This document shows positions 35,800 to 48,590 of a stretch of 64,000 nucleotides of DNA, in pieces. The notes under the pieces were generated by a model. The model was not told where the DNA came from, made no database searches, and worked only from the letters and a program-made list of their open reading frames with translations. A program made the position numbers and the translations under genes. Numbering within the stretch: the stretch's first letter is position 1; each line of letters starts with the position of its first letter. Source of the DNA: Eonycteris spelaea (taxonomy: Eukaryota; Chordata; Mammalia; Chiroptera; Pteropodidae); the NCBI GenBank assembly GCA_003508835.1, contig PUFA01000006.1, positions 3,968,001-4,032,000 on the forward strand. The letters run 5' to 3'.

Positions 35800-35970
35800 C
35801 TGCAGGCCGCCTATGAGCTCGAGGTCTGCACCAACAACGGATTTGTGAATGGGTGTTTTGAAAACAAGAGCAGGAAATTTCTGTTCCCAGGAATCCACTT
35901 CGATTCTTGGAAAAGTTATTCTTTTATAAATATTCTTCCCCAAATAAAAATGTCAGATGTTAAACAGTCT
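35800..35970 (+). other. Candidate intronic terminal exon with polyadenylation signal
   Basis: A good acceptor (CAGACCTCTCTTCACAG ending at 35799) is followed by sequence that, joined to the 145-bp exon in phase 2, reads 16 codons to TGA at 35846-35848. AATAAA follows at 35943-35948. If used, it would end the protein before ZAS2. No transcript evidence; the signals could be chance. Confidence 0.2.
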
Positions 35971-36099
35971 AGTTAGGTCGATTCTCTGTACTGGCCTAGC
36001 ATCGTTCTCTTGCATGCTCAGAGGGCTTCCCAGGAAACAGTCACTTCAGATATGAGAGAAAGCTGATTGTGTCACTAAGAAACCCAAGTCACTAAGAGT

Positions 36100-36120
36100 A
36101 AAAAAAAAAAAAAAAAAAAA
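36100..36120. repeat. Poly-A run (21 A)
   Basis: Uninterrupted A-run. I did not recognise a SINE or retrocopy body immediately upstream. Confidence 0.95.
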
Positions 36121-36539
36121 GCAATGTTGAAAAGTGAAATGGAAAAGAAAAAAAGACATATCGATCGTAGGGCAGACTGAGTGTCTGAATGTGCTGGGGC
36201 CAGAGTCCCCGGAGCCCTGAGGACTGTCAGGGAAGACCTAAATGCATCCTATTAAAATTTAAAGGAGGATCCATTTCTCAAGGAGGCGCTGCCTCTGGTT
36301 CCTGTGTGGAGTCTGAGGCTCAGCCTTGAGTGGAGGGAGCACAGGAAGTAGAGTAGTCACCCCAGCTCATGGCAGCCCCTGAGAGCTGCAGCTGCAGCAA
36401 GGGCAACCCCTGGGCCTGGACAGCGTCTGCCTGAGTCCTGGCTTCCTTCAGGTCCTGAGGAATCAGGCCTGGCACCCAGGAGGAAGCTGGCTTCTCCCTG
36501 TCTCGCCTGTGGGAGAAGCAGCCTCTTAGGAAACAGTGT

Positions 36540-38100
36540 CCCCTCCCCCCGCTCTCTCTCTCTCTTTCTCTCTCTCTCTTTTTATCAAAGTTTCACATTC
36601 ACAGAGTTTGAAGAGCCAAATATTTCCACAAATTGTGTACTGTAGGAAACAGCAGTACCCTTTCTCTCTCCCCTACCTTTCCTCCTTTCTACCCTCAGAA
36701 ACAATAACTTGCATCTCTTTTGGCTGCTTACCTTGATTTACCTCCATATCTCTAAATAATGTGCCTGGGTTGCTACTACCTGGCTTTCAGCTTTAGGAAT
36801 TAACTCGTGGCACAAGAGCCTCTCCACCTTTATCTCTCGTGCTATTCCACCATCTCTCTCGTTCTCTCGGTCGAGTGGTATATAATTCACAGCTGGGTCA
36901 CATCAAGGACTGTGGTTACCTTTCCTTGCTCATACAGCTCTTCTGTTTTTGCGGAAGATAACGATCGTGTGTATGTGTGTTGTGTTTGTATGTTCGAACT
37001 TCACTTCGTCTTCTATACATTGATTGCTAATTCGACCACCAAATCCTCACCTCGCCGACGTCTCCCCTCAGACGTTCGGAAGCACCGGGTACCCTGTGAA
37101 GTCCATCTTGCGACACAGCCCTTCCCCGAGTCGCCGGGCCGGCTCCAGGCTACATGGGTTGCTCCGTCTGCCTGGCACACAGCTGCCATCCCACAGTCTC
37201 CCTTCACTTCGCCCCGGACACTCTCTTGCCTCTCGTGTTGCGTCTCCTCTTTCCGGAAGCACCTCTTCCTCAGTTTTACATCCTTGTTTTCACGAGACCG
37301 CCCATCAGTATGGGCTTCTTGAGAAAGGGTCCATGAGAAAGGAAAGTTTTTTGACCCTTTCCATGACGGACAGCATTGGGAATGTCTTTATTTTGTTTCT
37401 CAGACCGCAGTATAGCATTCTGGGTTAGAAAGGATTTTTCATCAGAGTTTTTGAAGGCATTGCTCGCCTGTCCTCGAGCTGCAGCATGGCTATCAGGAGT
37501 TCCGAATCCATTCTGATTCCTCTTGCTCCATTCTCTGTGACTGGCTTAGGACCTTCTCTTCATCCTGATGGCGGTGAGACTTCACAGGCATTGATCTTGG
37601 TGTCAGGAAGTTTTCATTACTCTGTGACTCCTTTAATCCGGCAACTCAGGACTTCTGCTTAACGGAATTTTCTTTAATTATTTCCTTGGTAATTTCCTCT
37701 CCTCCATGTTTCTCTCTCCTCTATCTACAGCACTCCAGTTATTCAGGAGTCTGGCTTCCTGGCTTGTTGCTCTAATTTCCATACCTTTCTGTGAGATTTC
37801 CCATCTCTCTGTATTTTTGCTTTCCTGCCTGGGCACTTCTCTCCATTTTGTCTTCCAAACGTTCTATTTTTTTTTTTATTTCTACACTCACATTTTTATT
37901 TTCAAAAGCTCTTTTATTAAATGTTTCTCTTAATAGTATCCTGTTTTTATCGATAGAGCCTAATATCGTCTCGTCTCTCAGTGCCTTAACGTTAGTCGTT
38001 TTGATTTTCGTCTTATTTTCTACGTGGCTTCTGATTCCCTTGGATTCCCTTGTATCCACATGTTTGCTTTGGTCTCTTTTCTCAGGTGCCTGATAACCTC
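36540..38100 (-). mobile_element. Pyrimidine-rich old interspersed repeat, class uncertain
   Basis: Begins with a CT-rich stretch. The part from about 37380 to 38090 (TTTCTCAGACCGCAGTATAG, TCCATTTTGTCTTCCAAACG, TCAAAAGCTCTTTTATTAAA) resembles the reverse complement of an old LINE or DNA-element interior. Orientation and family are inferred only weakly. Confidence 0.35.
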
Positions 38101-38254
38101 TAGTGTCTGGAGGTGCAGGTGCCTCTCAAGGCTATGATGGATGGTACATAGACTCATAAAACACTTGCCCAGAGCCTGGCACACGCCATCCCACCCCATT
38201 GCCAATCAGATGGAATGAGTGGCACCCTTCACTCCCTGCCCTCCAAGGGGAGCA

Positions 38255-38480
38255 CCTATCTCAGTTTAGCAGTAGAGCCAGACTTGGGTTCGAATCCTAG
38301 CTCTGCCACTGATTAGAAAGTCACTTAACCTCTCGATGGCTCAGTCTTCTCATCTGGGAAATGAGAATAATAATAGTACATATTTGTCAACGTCATTGAA
38401 AATGAAAGGAAACCATGTTTGTATATAATGTGCCTGGCACATTGTAAGTCAACGTCATGTTCTGTCAGGAATTATTAATA
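38255..38480 (+). mobile_element. MIR SINE, well preserved
   Basis: GACTTGGGTTCGAATCCTAG, CTCTGCCACTGATTAGAAAG, TCACTTAACCTCTCGATGGC, TCATCTGGGAAATGAGAATA and TGCCTGGCACATTGTAAGTC. Confidence 0.9.
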
Positions 38481-38544
38481 TGTACTTATATGGTTGCCTC
38501 TTAAAATGAAGAGTAAACTTCTGGCATCGCCCCTTCTGCAAGCA

Positions 38545-38790
38545 CTGTGTGGTAGAATGTGGACTCTGAGGCTGGAATGCCCGCATGGGAATCCTGGCTC
38601 TATCAGGGTGACCGTCCGGTCTTAAGTGAACTGCGTAACCGCCCTGCGCCTTAGCTTTCTCATCTGTTAGATAGAGACAGCAATAGTAATTACATCTCAA
38701 AGGGTTCGCGTGAGAATTAACTAAGATGTTACGTGTTAAGAACTTATGATGCTTGGCACATAATAATTACTCAATGGAAGTCTCCTGTTA
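38545..38790 (+). mobile_element. MIR SINE, second tandem copy
   Basis: GAATCCTGGCTCTATCAGGG, CCTTAGCTTTCTCATCTGTT, AGAATTAACTAAGATGTTAC and GCTTGGCACATAATAATTAC. Same orientation as the copy 70 bases upstream. Confidence 0.85.
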
Positions 38791-41159
38791 TTGTTATGAA
38801 AGGGTCCCCAGAAATCATTTGATCCAAAAACCATGGCCCAGGGAGTGGGGTAACACAGCATGTTAATGACAGAAGCCAGCCTCTTGACACCCACTCAAAA
38901 CATGCCAACAAGAGATGGGGAAGAAGGACTGTGTGGCTGGTAAGTGTATATGAGTGTACGAGGACATGTGCCACCTTGCTGTGGCTCGGTTGATGTCAGG
39001 AAGATGGTATTGTGGTAGTATCTGGTTGGAAGCTTAAAAGTGCCTTCAGCTCCCATGAAGAGGGATGGTCAATTCCATAGGATTCCTTTGGCTCAAGAGA
39101 TAACACAGAGTGGCCTTGTTCGCGGCCTCAACCCAAGCAGGTTGAAGAGGCCTCCCCCGACCATGTGGGGTGGACCATGCATGGGGAGTTAGAACCTCAC
39201 CAGGCAAGGAACTCAAAAGACCACAGGGGAAAGTGCCAGTGTTCTAGAAATTCTAGAAGTCTTTGGGATTTGGGCTGAGATAGTCAGCACCGCCTCCAGA
39301 AATTACTGGCCAGTTCTTATAAACAGGGATGATGGTTTCTCCTTTACAGGCTCCTGTGTGAACGGAATGGCCGTGGCTAGTAGAAACACATACTAAAGAA
39401 TTCAGGTGTGATGAGACATGGGATTGGCAACTTGCTCTTAAATAGTTCAGAAAAAAAATATTTTTTTCACTATTCTTCAACTTTACTTAAAATAAAAAAG
39501 AGGGAAAACCAGTTTGGCTCAGAAGAAAGGAGACCAGGGAAACTAGGAATCAAGGAAATTATTTAAAAGGCACAGATGCTGGACAAATGGAGTCAGCCAA
39601 GGCCAAGAGCAGGGAGATAAAGGCATCAGACCGATGGTGGAGTGGAGCCTGAACTCCAACCAGAATACTGGATTTGTGCTGTGGACAGGTGTCATCTGTC
39701 ACCATGGGTGGCTTGCAGACCCAAGAAGTTTGGCCCAGCTGGCAGGAGAGTTGGGGGAGGTGTGTTCCGGCACACAGCAGCCAGCAGAAGACAGCTTGGG
39801 CTGAGGCAGGGCAGCGGGGGGCCAGCATGCCAGGCAGACAGGAACCCAGGAACATGGTGGCAGCACACAGAGACAAACACGGGAGCCAAAATGAACGTAA
39901 GGCAGCCAGGGAGAAGCCAGGCTGTGAACGAGGGCTGCTGGCGAGTGTGGCTGGCAGACTGGGGCCAGAAGGCTGGCAGCCAGGGGCTGGGCAAGTATTC
40001 TAGGGACTGGAGCCAAGAGCAGGCAGGACACCTCTCCCAGGAGGGCAGCTAGGAGTATAGACAGCCCAGAAGGCAAGGGGGTGGCTTGTCCACAGGCTGT
40101 GCTGTCCAGCTTGGGGCAGGGTCTTTAGGGCCAGGGAAGAGAGCGTGTTCACTTGATGGGGACCAGATTAGGTGCAGGCTGATTCATAAGGAAAGGGGGT
40201 CACCCCTAGCAAAGAGGAGGAGGCCAGTTCCCACAGATTTGCAGAATGTCAGCAGATCTAGCAGCTGGGCTGCCTCAAATCCGTCTCCCGGAAGTTTCTG
40301 GGACTGCTTAGCTTGCAAGCTCAGGACCAGACTCTAAGAAACGTGATTTTCCTGAGGTTTGTAACCTACTGATGATGGCACTCTGTTGACTGTGGTGTTT
40401 CGCCGTCGTGGTGAGTGGTAAAACCATTCCAATGAGGCGGGCAGCTGGGGACTTGCATGTCTTCCTGTCTCTGTGGTCAGTGGTGGGGAGGGAGGAGCCC
40501 CATGAGGCAGAGCAGGAGGTGGTGGCTTGAATGGGTCTTGACCAAAGAACAAAGTTGTCCCTGGGGAACCAGCCACAGGCTGCGTAGTGACCTAGGAGCT
40601 CCCCCTGGGGCTGGTAGGAGGCGGGACTGGCTTGTCTCATTCCCTCCCTGGACTCATGAGCACTTGGTGCCTACCCGCCTTGCCCTGCTTCACAGCACAT
40701 TCTTCACGTTTGCAGCTCTCTGGGTGACAGCCTCCCACAGGCTGTGATGCATATTGTCAGGGTGATTTTAGTTAGGTGGCACCTGGACAAATGTTCCTTG
40801 TTTCATTTGCCACTTTCTATTTTAATGTGTGTTAGAAAAATGTACCCAACACATGAAACCTGTGATTTTGTGACTGTGAGTCCTTAGGATGAGGCTGCGG
40901 TGGGGTGAGAGCCTCGGGCCCGTGCTCAGGCAGGTCTGTCTCCGAGCTTCCGACGCCTGGAGAGCCGGAGATGTGGGCCCCTGTGTGGGTTCTGAAACAC
41001 CGCTTCCAGGAGCATCACTGAAGTCTCTTAAATAATTTGCAGGAAGATCACTTCTGGTGGGTAGCTTGGAACTGGCATGGATACCAGAGATGGAGTAGTA
41101 GAGTGCCTGGAAGGAAGCTGGCGGACAGGATAGCAGCAGGAATGGGTGGGGGTCGGAAA

Positions 41160-41400
41160 CCTCTGGAGCCGGCCAACCTGGGCTTGAGTTCTTGCTTTAC
41201 CATCTGCTGGGTGTGTGACTTTGGGCAACTTACTAACCTCTCTGTGCCTCCCTTTCTCATCTGCAAAGTGGGGAGAGTGACACAGAGAAGGGCTGTTCTG
41301 AGGACTGAATGAGTTGCTGCAGGAACTATGCTCAGCACAGCGCCTGGTACCCATGGATGCTCGATAAACACTAACTTGTGTGATTCCCGGAGCTCCACTT
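41160..41400 (+). mobile_element. MIR SINE
   Basis: AACCTGGGCTTGAGTTCTTG, GGGCAACTTACTAACCTCTC, TCATCTGCAAAGTGGGGAGA and CAGCGCCTGGTACCCATGGA. Confidence 0.85.
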
Positions 41401-41859
41401 CCGGCACCTCCTGGACAGCTTTGCATGTGCAGCCATTGACCAGAGGCCTGGGTAGTGCTCAGGAGGCACCTCTGAGGACACGGTATTTAATCCGAGTCCA
41501 CAGATGCGGGGAGAGGAGAAGGAGGGGGACGGTTGTTCCAGAGGGATGAACCAGAAAGGGCAAAGGCTTCCTCCAGAGGCTAGAGGAACAGGGTGCTGGT
41601 GAGGCTGTTGTGGAGAAGGAAGTGGCACTGAGTGGAAGGTGGCCAAAGAGAATGGGGAGAGGTGAGTAGTCAGGAAGGGACCTGTGGTGGGGGTTCGAAT
41701 GGAAGAAGCCATATTGTTCATCTTATTTTTGTGAAGGTAGAGTAGGAATGAACAAATGAAAATCACTGTACGTTGAAAACATTCCATGCATTTGGGGCTA
41801 TTTTTAAATCCCCAAACCTAGTATTCCTATCATCCATCCCATAGTTGGCCCTAAAGCCT

Positions 41860-42200
41860 GGCTCAGAAAGAGCCCTTGCTGGCTGCCCAGTGCCCTCCAA
41901 AGCACTCCATGGTTGATTTGGCCACAGACCACCTCTCTCTGCCCCGGTCAAACTATTTGCTCTGTACCCCCCACGCTTCTCCGCCTCTGTGTCTTTGCTC
42001 CTGCTCTTCCCTCCAGCTGGAGGACCTCTCCTCCTCTTCGCCTCCACATCCCCACAGTAGACCTGTCCTTCACAGCCCAGGCCAAATGTCCCGTTCCGTG
42101 GAGCCCCCCGACCTTTCCCCACTTGCCACTGTCTGCTAGACACCATCTCTCCTTCCAAACCCCAGGACCTGTTGTCTTCCCTTATCCTGATATATATTAT
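41860..42200 (+). mobile_element. L2 LINE 3' fragment
   Basis: CTGCTCTTCCCTCCAGCTGG, then CCAGGCCAAATGTCCCGTTC and CGACCTTTCCCCACTTGCCA, follow the L2 3' region. Confidence 0.6.
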
Positions 42201-42339
42201 TATCTGTTTTGTTCAGAGAAATGGATGCTTCCCAGCCTTAGAGTTCACAGGCAGGGGGGAATCCATTTAATAAAATCCACATGTGGATTAAAATATGTAA
42301 GTTTAAAAATATTGACAGTTGGCCAGATCAGAATGATCT

Positions 42340-42500
42340 TACGTGTGATATGGTGCCACTTACCAGCTGTGTGGCTGAGGGCAAGTCACTGTGCCTGAGT
42401 TCGGTTTCTCCATCTCTGGAACAGGGACAACTATCTCTGCCTCACAGGCTGTTGTGAAGTCAGGAGGCTAGAGGACACTTCGGTATCTGCCACCACTCTC
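42340..42500 (+). mobile_element. MIR SINE
   Basis: ACCAGCTGTGTGGCTGAGGG, CAAGTCACTGTGCCTGAGTT and CTCCATCTCTGGAACAGGGA. Confidence 0.75.
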
Positions 42501-42849
42501 AGCAAACACCAAGCAGACCTGTAAGCAGGATCTGTTCTCTTTCAGCCAGTTAGAGCTGATTCTGCATCTCGTCTGGACTTCACTCCAGCCGCAGAGTTGC
42601 CTTCTCGCCGCCAGTTGCTCTGAGAGGCACCACACATACTGTAAATAGCAGTTGTGAGTGACACTTCGTCCAGGCAGGGCCAGCGCTGCTGGGGAGTTGC
42701 CCGCAGGCTTTCTAGAGACACCGCGTGTTGACTCACTTCTCTACTGGGCACCGGGCCTGGTGTGGGAAGTGCGTGGGGAGCGAGGGGTCATCCGTAACGA
42801 GGTCACGTCCAGTCATGGCAGCCCCAACTCTGCTTTGGGCGACAGGCAT

Positions 42850-42955
42850 CTTGGATCAGAGTCTGGGCTCTGTTTTCAGTGTCTGTGTGACCCTGAGCAA
42901 GGCCCGCATCCTCCCTGGGCTTAGATACCTTGTTGACCCTGCAATGCCTCGAGGC
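42850..42955 (+). mobile_element. MIR SINE, short
   Basis: AGAGTCTGGGCTCTGTTTTC, then TGTGTGACCCTGAGCAAGGC and TCCCTGGGCTTAGATACC. Confidence 0.5.
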
Positions 42956-43409
42956 TTCAGATGGGGAGCACAGGCTCTGGAACGCCAGGATCTCCTCACT
43001 TAAAAGTCTCTATCCTGAGAATGCGGCCAGGCCCTCTTGACAGCTGCTGTTCTGTCTCCAGAGCCGTTCTCCATCAGCTCCCTGCCTGCTGCAAAGAGCG
43101 CTCCTTGCATTTCTGTGCCCTGGATTTACAACTCTCAAGCCTTGAGGAGAAATCTTTCCAGCACAGAGAGGGGTGACTGGGGACAGCTCATTCACACCAT
43201 CTGAGGGGTGCCTCAGCCCCACCTGCCGTGTCCCCAGCAGCCCTCACTCAGTAGCATACTCAGAAGGGACCTCAGGTGACTTACTTAACTTTTGGTGACC
43301 ACTGACTGAGATGCATGCAGCACATGGCTCCGTGGACCGAGCCCTGTTCTATATGCAGGTGCCTCGCCCTGCTGCCTACCCCTCAGTCTGCAGTGACAGC
43401 AGCCATTGT

Positions 43410-43660
43410 CACTGAGGATCTTCTGTGCCCCAGGTACAGCACTAAGCACTAAGCACTTCACAAATATAATTTCTGATCCTCATCTTCCCCTGCTAGGTAG
43501 TGTATATATGTACACACACACACACACACACACACTCACTCTACAGATGAGGAGGCTCAGGCTCAGGAAGGCAAAGGGCCTGGTCCATGGTCACACAGGT
43601 AGTGAGGAACAGCTGGGATTCAAACCCAGCCCTACATGGCTCCAAGTCCTGTGTTCTTTC
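43410..43660 (-). mobile_element. MIR SINE, minus strand, with (CA)n insertion
   Basis: Reverse-complement MIR split by an AC repeat at 43512-43535. Flanks are CACTTCACAAATATAATTTC before, and CTACAGATGAGGAGGCTCAG plus GGTCACACAGGTAGTGAGGA and GGGATTCAAACCCAGCCCTA after. Confidence 0.8.
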
Positions 43661-44599
43661 CTTCTCAGCTGACTGCCACTAATCGGGGTGCCCTACTTTT
43701 TGCATCCTCTGCCTCTCAGCCACCTGCATGGCAAGGCCCTGGTGAGACCCTGTTCCTGCCCCTCCCCGTGGCCAGGACTGGACCCCAAGTGGACCCCAGT
43801 GAATGTTTGTGGATGAATTGATGATGATGGTGTCCCGAAGGCCCACAGTGAGGGTGGACTTTGCAGTGAGGAGGCATTTTCTCCCCTCTCCTGCTATCTT
43901 TCCATGCTCTGGAAAACACCTCTTCCATCAGCAGCTCCTTCTCCAGCCATGAGAGCCAGGGGGTGTGTGATCCAGAGAGCAACACTGGGGGCACTCGTAC
44001 TCTTCCTCTGCTGCTCGCTGGCTGAGTGCCTCAGGTTTTGCAGGAGCTGGGTTTCTCCTCTACCACCGGCTGATGGGGAGCAAGGAGGTGCCTGTCATCA
44101 CAGGACAATTGGAATGGCCTTTCTTTCCCTCCCTCCCATTTTAAGATTTGAGTCGGTCAGTCGGGGCCTGAACACACAGCCCCCTCATGTGTTCTTCAGG
44201 TTAAGCCACAAGTGATTCCAGCCAGACCTTCCATGAAAAAGGATCTGCTCAGCCTTGAGTGCCTTCAGATGTTCGAGAAAGCCTTGCCACAGTCATTAAA
44301 TCATAGCTATTTCCTGGCATAGCCATGATACCTGGCATTCATTTGGGGATTTTAATACAGTTCACAGCCTTTTCTCATCTTATTTGCATCTCAATGCATG
44401 TGTGTCTCTGAGCTGTAGAAAACACTGAGGTTTTACAAGTCATGGTGGCATAGCCACCCTTAGCCGTTGGCCTACAGGCATTGGTCCGGCACCTAGTATA
44501 TACACATGTTTCATCAGCTGTTACTGTGGACGGTGTTGGCCAGCATCCCCTCTAGCTGCTGCTATACACGAGGTACTTCTGGCTTATGACTTTAACTGA

Positions 44600-44830
44600 A
44601 CACCTTCCCCATCCTCCACTGGCTGCAAGACACAGGCTGGGCTTTTGCACAGGCCTCTGAAGCTTTTCTCAGCCAGCCTCAACTAACCTCCCAGCTTCAG
44701 TTCCTGCTCCTTCTCATACAGATTTGTCCTATACAAGTGTACCGAGGTTTCCACATCGTCCCTGTAGAAAGCACCTACCAGAGAGTAAGCGCTCAGCAAA
44801 TGATAACTGTTTATTTGTCCTTGAGAAAAG
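44600..44830 (+). mobile_element. Possible L2 LINE 3' fragment
   Basis: CCTCCACTGGCTGCAAGACA, CAGCCTCAACTAACCTCCCA and AGAGTAAGCGCTCAGCAAAT resemble a diverged L2 3' end. Confidence 0.35.
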
Positions 44831-47539
44831 ATTACACCTCTGGCCCTGACTGACTTCCTTTTTAGTGTTTGTTAGCAAAGAATAAGATATGAATGCAATC
44901 TCCAGGATCCGGTCACTTCCTTATTCTGGGCCTGCTTCCTATCTGGGGAACAAGAAGTGAGGCTGGCAGAACACTATAGAGAGAGGAGACCATAGTGCTG
45001 CTTCAGGCTGGGCCGGCTGCAGCCCCGCCTGTGGGCCTCTGGCTGCTGCGGGCCGTTCCATCTCAGAAAGGACAACCTAGAGGGGTCCGGGAAAGTCTGG
45101 GGAGGAATCGGGAATCCATGGAATAGTTTGAGCATGTGGAAATGGTAGGCCTGGAGGAAAGGAGTCTCTAGCCCGTGGCATCCTGGAGAGATCACATGGC
45201 AGAGCCGTCGCACCAGCCTGAGCTCAGACCACGGCGGCAGCACAGGCTGACTGACAGCTTTAGCTTAATAATTGGAGAGCTGCCCCAAGGTGGCAGGAGC
45301 TACCTGGAAGACTGTGAGACTCCAGCGCCAGGATCTGCCTAAAAATGACCAAATCAGAGGATGCACGAGGCCCCTCCCACTCTGGCAGTCAGAGTTGTAA
45401 GGGCCTTCCAAGCATGAATGTTTTTTTAACAGGAATTTTCAAACTGTGTTTAAAATTTACGGAACTCTTTTTCACAAAGTTCAGTTTACATCAATGCCTA
45501 CTCCGAAAAAACAGTTCGGTGTGGTGAGGGTAGAAGGTTCCAGACCCCAGACGCTCGACTTTCCCCTTCCATGAATCCTGAGCACAGTTCGAAGGTGATT
45601 GTTGGAGAACCCTGAGGGTCAGGGCCTGCTGAAGGCTGCAGCGACGTCATCCAATGTGCTCGTGGAAGGCGTCCGCTCCTCTTCTGCAGTTTCAGTTCTC
45701 CAAACAGCTTCTGGCTTCCTCTCTCCCTCCCTGATCTCACCGTTAGGTGGGAAACAGGGCCTTAGCTGTACTCTTCGGGCCGAGCTGGCTTCAGCACAGG
45801 CTCGGCGTCTGCTTGGTGGTTCTTAGGTGTCTGCACGTGGTCGTTTGCTCCACGGCGTCCCCACTCGCCTTACCGATTTCTTTAGAATACAAGGAACCTC
45901 CTGTTTTTAGATCTGTGCCGGGCGCCAGACCCCTGAACCGCTGCTGCTCTCCTAGAATGAAAAATCACAACAGGAAAACTGAGGAAATGGCCAAAACGGC
46001 ACACATGCAAGCCCACAAAACGGACAAGGGCTCGCCTCGATGGTAGGGGAATGCGGGAAGGGGGCTGGTGGTGGGGGAGTCCTTTCGGAAGGTGTAAAAA
46101 ATGGCTCCTTGACTCACTTTTCCCTCTTGCCTGTGGGGCACCCTGACCTCTCAAATATGTGTCCTCTTTCCATTGGCCCTTGCTTCTGCCCCAATTTGGA
46201 CTCCATACAGCCATGACGCCCCTCCAGGCCATCAGGCCTTCTGGCCCAGACCATCCTCCACACTGCGCCAGAGGGGGGCTCACAAAACCAGAGTCTCACA
46301 GGTCAGACCCAATTCACCCACAAAGACCTGGATGAAAGGCACTTCTTCCGCAAAAGCCATCTAAGAACCACCCACTGGTCCTCGCCCATCACCCGTAGCG
46401 CTTTGTGCCTTGTCTGTATTACCGTTGCTATCTCTGTTTTATGACCTTTTATGTACCTGTTACTCACACTTGAGACCAAGGTCAGCATCTTCTTTAGCTT
46501 CGTATTTCTGGCCTTGGCCCAGCCACCAGCTCAGGTCAGGCCTTAGTAAGTATTGCTGCGTGAACCCACAGAATACTGATTAAAATAGACACGCCGCCGG
46601 TGCCTGTGCTCGTATGACACGTGTGCGTGGAATTCCCGGCACAGCAGGCCTCTCCCTGGACTGCGTGTTGAATGCCCCGGACCCCGGATGCTGCGGCGTG
46701 ATGTCATTTCCGCAGGACCCTGACAAAAGGAGAAGCGGGGCTGTGTCCAGACCCAAGTGCGAACACCCCCTGTGACCCACAGCTCGGCCGGCCTAGTTCA
46801 CGTTTCACCAAGAGGTGTGTTTTCTACCTCTTGACAACTGAATATTTTTAGCAGCTACACAGCTCAGTCAGCTGTGCTCCCTGGCACTTGCTCCCCTTCC
46901 CAAAGATATCTCTTTCGTTTTGAGCTCCACCAGACGAGCGGCATATCACTGCCGACAAGCTGGCAGGCTCTCTGTGGCTGAACCTCCCAGGGCATGGTGA
47001 CCTCTGGAAACCAACCCTGAGCCTTGCTTCACAGGACACTAGCTGCCTGCGAAAGTGGGCCTCAAAGTGACAGTGCGTGACTTTTGAATCACATCTTCCT
47101 CTTGCTTTGCATGATTACATCTGAGGTACATGCCCCAGGGGGAGGCATATTTAGCAGCAAGATCATAATAAAATCAGAAATTTGATGAACCTTTAAAATA
47201 TCCAAATTTGGAAGATAGGTGAGAGTTTTATGATAAAATATTAATAATATGTGGAAAAGTCAATAATATACATACAGAATAGCCTCATAGAATCTCAGAT
47301 TTAGAAAGATAAGTTGGAGGCCATTGAATTCATCCCCTCACTTAAGAGAAAAATGCATCTTTGTGGAGAGAAAAGTAATGGGCTTGAAGGTCAGACGCCC
47401 CTACCAGCTGCATGACCTGGGGGAAATTACTTTACGATCTGCCTCTCCTTCTATTTTATTTGACTTAAATAATGTTTTTTAAAAAAACAGGCAATTTCAA
47501 GTCTTAGTCAGAATTGCATGCCATTTAAACACTTGAACT

Positions 47540-47765
47540 TTGTTATGGGTAACCTGGGTTCAGATTCTGGCTCTTTTAACTTAGTGGCTTTGTGACCTTG
47601 AGCAATTTACTTGACTTCTCTGTAACTTCCTTCACTCATGTGTAAATGCGGATGCTGAGAGCCCCTGTCTCAAAGGGCTGACGTGCAGTGGAAATGAGGT
47701 GATGCATGTAAAGCCTTTAAAATAGCGCTTGGCACCCGGCAAGAGCTATACAAGGGTATGGTAAT
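47540..47765 (+). mobile_element. MIR SINE
   Basis: TAACCTGGGTTCAGATTCTG, GTGACCTTGAGCAATTTACT, GGTGATGCATGTAAAGCCTT and GCGCTTGGCACCCGGCAAGA. Confidence 0.85.
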
Positions 47766-48439
47766 ACCTTTAGAGAGAGATGGTGCCCTTCCTGCCAGCC
47801 CACTGCAGTCTCCATCCCTCCCCCAACCCCTGCTTCGCTCAGTGATGTGGCCAGCCCACCCACATCTAGTGCCTCGATCCTCCATTTGGACAAAAATAAA
47901 TATATCTAGTGATATTTCTCAGAATACACATAGGATGCTTAATGGAAAAAGATATCCACTTTACAACCTTGTTATAGCAGTAAACAAGCGAATCCACCTC
48001 AAGCCCCTTCTATCCGTGTGCTGGACATGTCACGGGCATGCAATAACCATTAATTCTCTCCTGCTCCAGGGTCTCCTAGTCTGTTCATCTGGTCTCTTGG
48101 TGGACAATGCTAGTGACAGGGAGCTCACTACCTAACAGAGCAGCTTCCATATTGAGCCGTTGCCATATGCGGAGCCCAAGAACAACACCCATCACCTTAC
48201 TATTGAGTTGCCGCCACATCCCCTCTTCTGGAATCTGGGGCAGAGGGATGCGCCACCTCCTTTGGGAGCTGTGCACCGAGTCCCACGTGCTTGGTAGGAG
48301 CTTCAGGTTTCAGAAGTGCCTCCAAAATGTCTAGAGCCACAGCCCAAGGGGTCATGTGCTGCATGTTCACAGGCAGCTCAACATCACCAGTCGCGGGACT
48401 GGAGAAGCTGCCGAAGGCGGGAGTCCGTCTCATACTAAG

Positions 48440-48590
48440 CTTAAGAGCACTGGGGTCTGATCAGGGTTCCAGTTCCTGCTCTGCCACTTTCCAGCTGCCT
48501 TGGAATCTTGGGCAAGAGACTCAACCTCTCTGTTTCTGTTTCCTTCTCTACTAGGTCAGAAGGAAATAACTCCTCCTGATCAAGAGATTG
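48440..48590 (+). mobile_element. MIR SINE
   Basis: CCAGTTCCTGCTCTGCCACT, TTGGGCAAGAGACTCAACCT and CTGTTTCTGTTTCCTTCTCT. Confidence 0.75.

Noticed and set aside
36100..36120. Poly-A run as the tail of a processed retrocopy
   Set aside because: Sequence upstream shows no coding similarity I recognise and no obvious target-site duplication.
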